Source: Planctomycetota bacterium
Lineage (GTDB): Bacteria; Planctomycetota; SBBH01; JACQRN01
Reading direction: 5' to 3'
DNA length: 5,145 nucleotides
NCBI GenBank assembly: GCA_016206515.1
Contig: JACQRN010000033.1
Coordinates: 1-5,145 of the forward strand
Shown here: piece by piece, positions 4,473 through 5,145 of the stretch
Layout of the letters: the number at the start of each line of letters is the position of its first letter
How positions within the stretch are numbered: the stretch's first letter is position 1
The notes under the pieces: generated by a model
Told to the model about the DNA's origin: nothing
Seen by the model: only the letters and a program-made list of their open reading frames with translations
The model's database searches: none
Position numbers and translations under genes: made by a program

Positions 4473-5145
4473 ATGTCAGCGACCGCTGTTCAGGTGGGAT
4501 CGGTGTCGCGCGGGGACCGCCCTGCTGCCCGTCGCGGGAGGCCAGGCCCCGCCCGCAGGAAGACGCCGTACCGGCGCAAGCCCGAGGGGATGACGCTCGA
4601 GCAGTGGCAGATCGCCCTGCGGCACGAGTTCGGGGCGGACCAGAAGTACCGCCTGAAAAACCTCGGAGGCGGACCGGTCTTCTCGGAGTTCGCCGTGTCC
4701 AACCCGCAAAGCGCTCGCACCTACCGCATCGTGATCCGGGGGCGCAATCCCGGGGACAGCTTCTGCAACTGCCCGGACTTCGCCGTGAACACGCTCGGGA
4801 CCTGCAAGCACGTCGGGTTCGTCCTGTCGCGGCTGGAACGGAAACCCGGCGCCCGCTCCGCCCTGGAACGGGGTTTCCACCCCGCGCATCCGGAGATCTT
4901 TCTCCGGTACGGGGCGAAGCGCGACGTGGTCTTCCGCGCCGCGGGCGACGGCTCGCCCTCGCTGCGAGGGCTCGTCTCGCGGCACTTCGGGGCGGACGGC
5001 GCCCTGAAGCCGGAGGCGTACGCGCGCTTCGAGACCTTTCTGCGGGAGGCGTCGTCCCGGGATCGGGCGCTGCGCTGTTACGAGGACGCCCTGGCGTATG
5101 TCGCACAGGTACGGGACCAGGCGCGCCTGCGTGAACGCGTCGACC
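4473..5145 (+). CDS. SWIM zinc-finger protein, probable N-terminus of a SNF2-family helicase (3' truncated)
   Basis: The frame is open from the ATG at 4473 to the window end: 224 residues with no stop. Residues 13-38 are Arg/Pro-rich and probably disordered. The ordered part starts at MTLEQWQIALRHEFG (40-54) and leads to KYRLKNLG and VFSEFAVSNPQS. A SWIM zinc finger follows: C98-x-C100-x10-C111-x-H113 within FCNCPDFAVNTLGTCKH. This CxC...CxH finger, after the WQIALR-F and NPQS context, is typical of the N-terminus of bacterial SWIM-SNF2 helicases, ATP-driven DNA translocases. The helicase domain itself would lie beyond the edge and is not seen, so that part is inferred. The SWIM domain binds DNA or protein. 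AGGGGG at 4463-4468 supports the start; ATG 4590 (residue 40) is the alternative. It is divergent from the toxin-antitoxin operon. Confidence 0.87.
   Translation, partial: MSATAVQVGSVSRGDRPAARRGRPGPARRKTPYRRKPEGMTLEQWQIALRHEFGADQKYRLKNLGGGPVFSEFAVSNPQSARTYRIVIRGRNPGDSFCNCPDFAVNTLGTCKHVGFVLSRLERKPGARSALERGFHPAHPEIFLRYGAKRDVVFRAAGDGSPSLRGLVSRHFGADGALKPEAYARFETFLREASSRDRALRCYEDALAYVAQVRDQARLRERVD

Noticed and set aside
4286..5134. Long plus-strand frame overlapping the SWIM gene
   Set aside because: It begins antisense inside the Panacea gene and gives low-complexity Arg/Ala/Gly sequence, while the neighbouring frame carries the SWIM finger.
1..5145. CRISPR arrays, insertion-sequence ends or riboswitches
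   Set aside because: No regularly spaced repeats, terminal inverted repeats with a transposase, or recognisable aptamer motifs were seen.

Overview
This is a GC-rich bacterial window that looks chromosomal. No rRNA or taxonomic marker fixes the host. The secreted prenyltransferase/squalene-oxidase-repeat protein, a type common in Planctomycetota, and the overall gene style would fit a planctomycete-like or other deep-branching high-GC environmental bacterium, but this is only an inference.

Left part (1-2820): the 3' end of an rmlD/rfbD gene (dTDP-rhamnose synthesis) runs off the left edge. One base after it comes a small protein built from two copies of one domain. Converging on that gene, with a 35-bp tail-to-tail overlap, is an RNase HII gene on the minus strand whose motifs look archaeal/eukaryotic. 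Divergent from it, across about 107 bp, is an exported alpha/alpha-barrel repeat protein with QW-like motifs and no visible cyclase catalytic motif.

Middle part (2820-4370): a tRNA-Arg(UCU) gene on the plus strand is followed by about 270 bp of disordered sequence holding two different 11-bp-period direct repeats. After this comes a compact minus-strand operon, read right to left: a Panacea (SocA-like, DUF4065) antitoxin, a RelE/ParE-fold toxin overlapping it by 43 bp, and an acidic protein of unknown family 12 bp further on. This is the most interesting part: a probable Panacea-type toxin-antitoxin module with a possible third component, placed beside a tRNA gene and visibly less GC-rich than its surroundings, as expected for an acquired cassette.

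Right part (4378-5145): a divergent intergenic region of about 100 bp contains a GGGCGC repeat that could be an operator. It is followed by the start of a SWIM zinc-finger protein, probably the N-terminus of a SNF2-family helicase, which runs off the right edge.

The genes do not form a single pathway. Housekeeping or cell-envelope genes flank a tRNA-adjacent accessory module.
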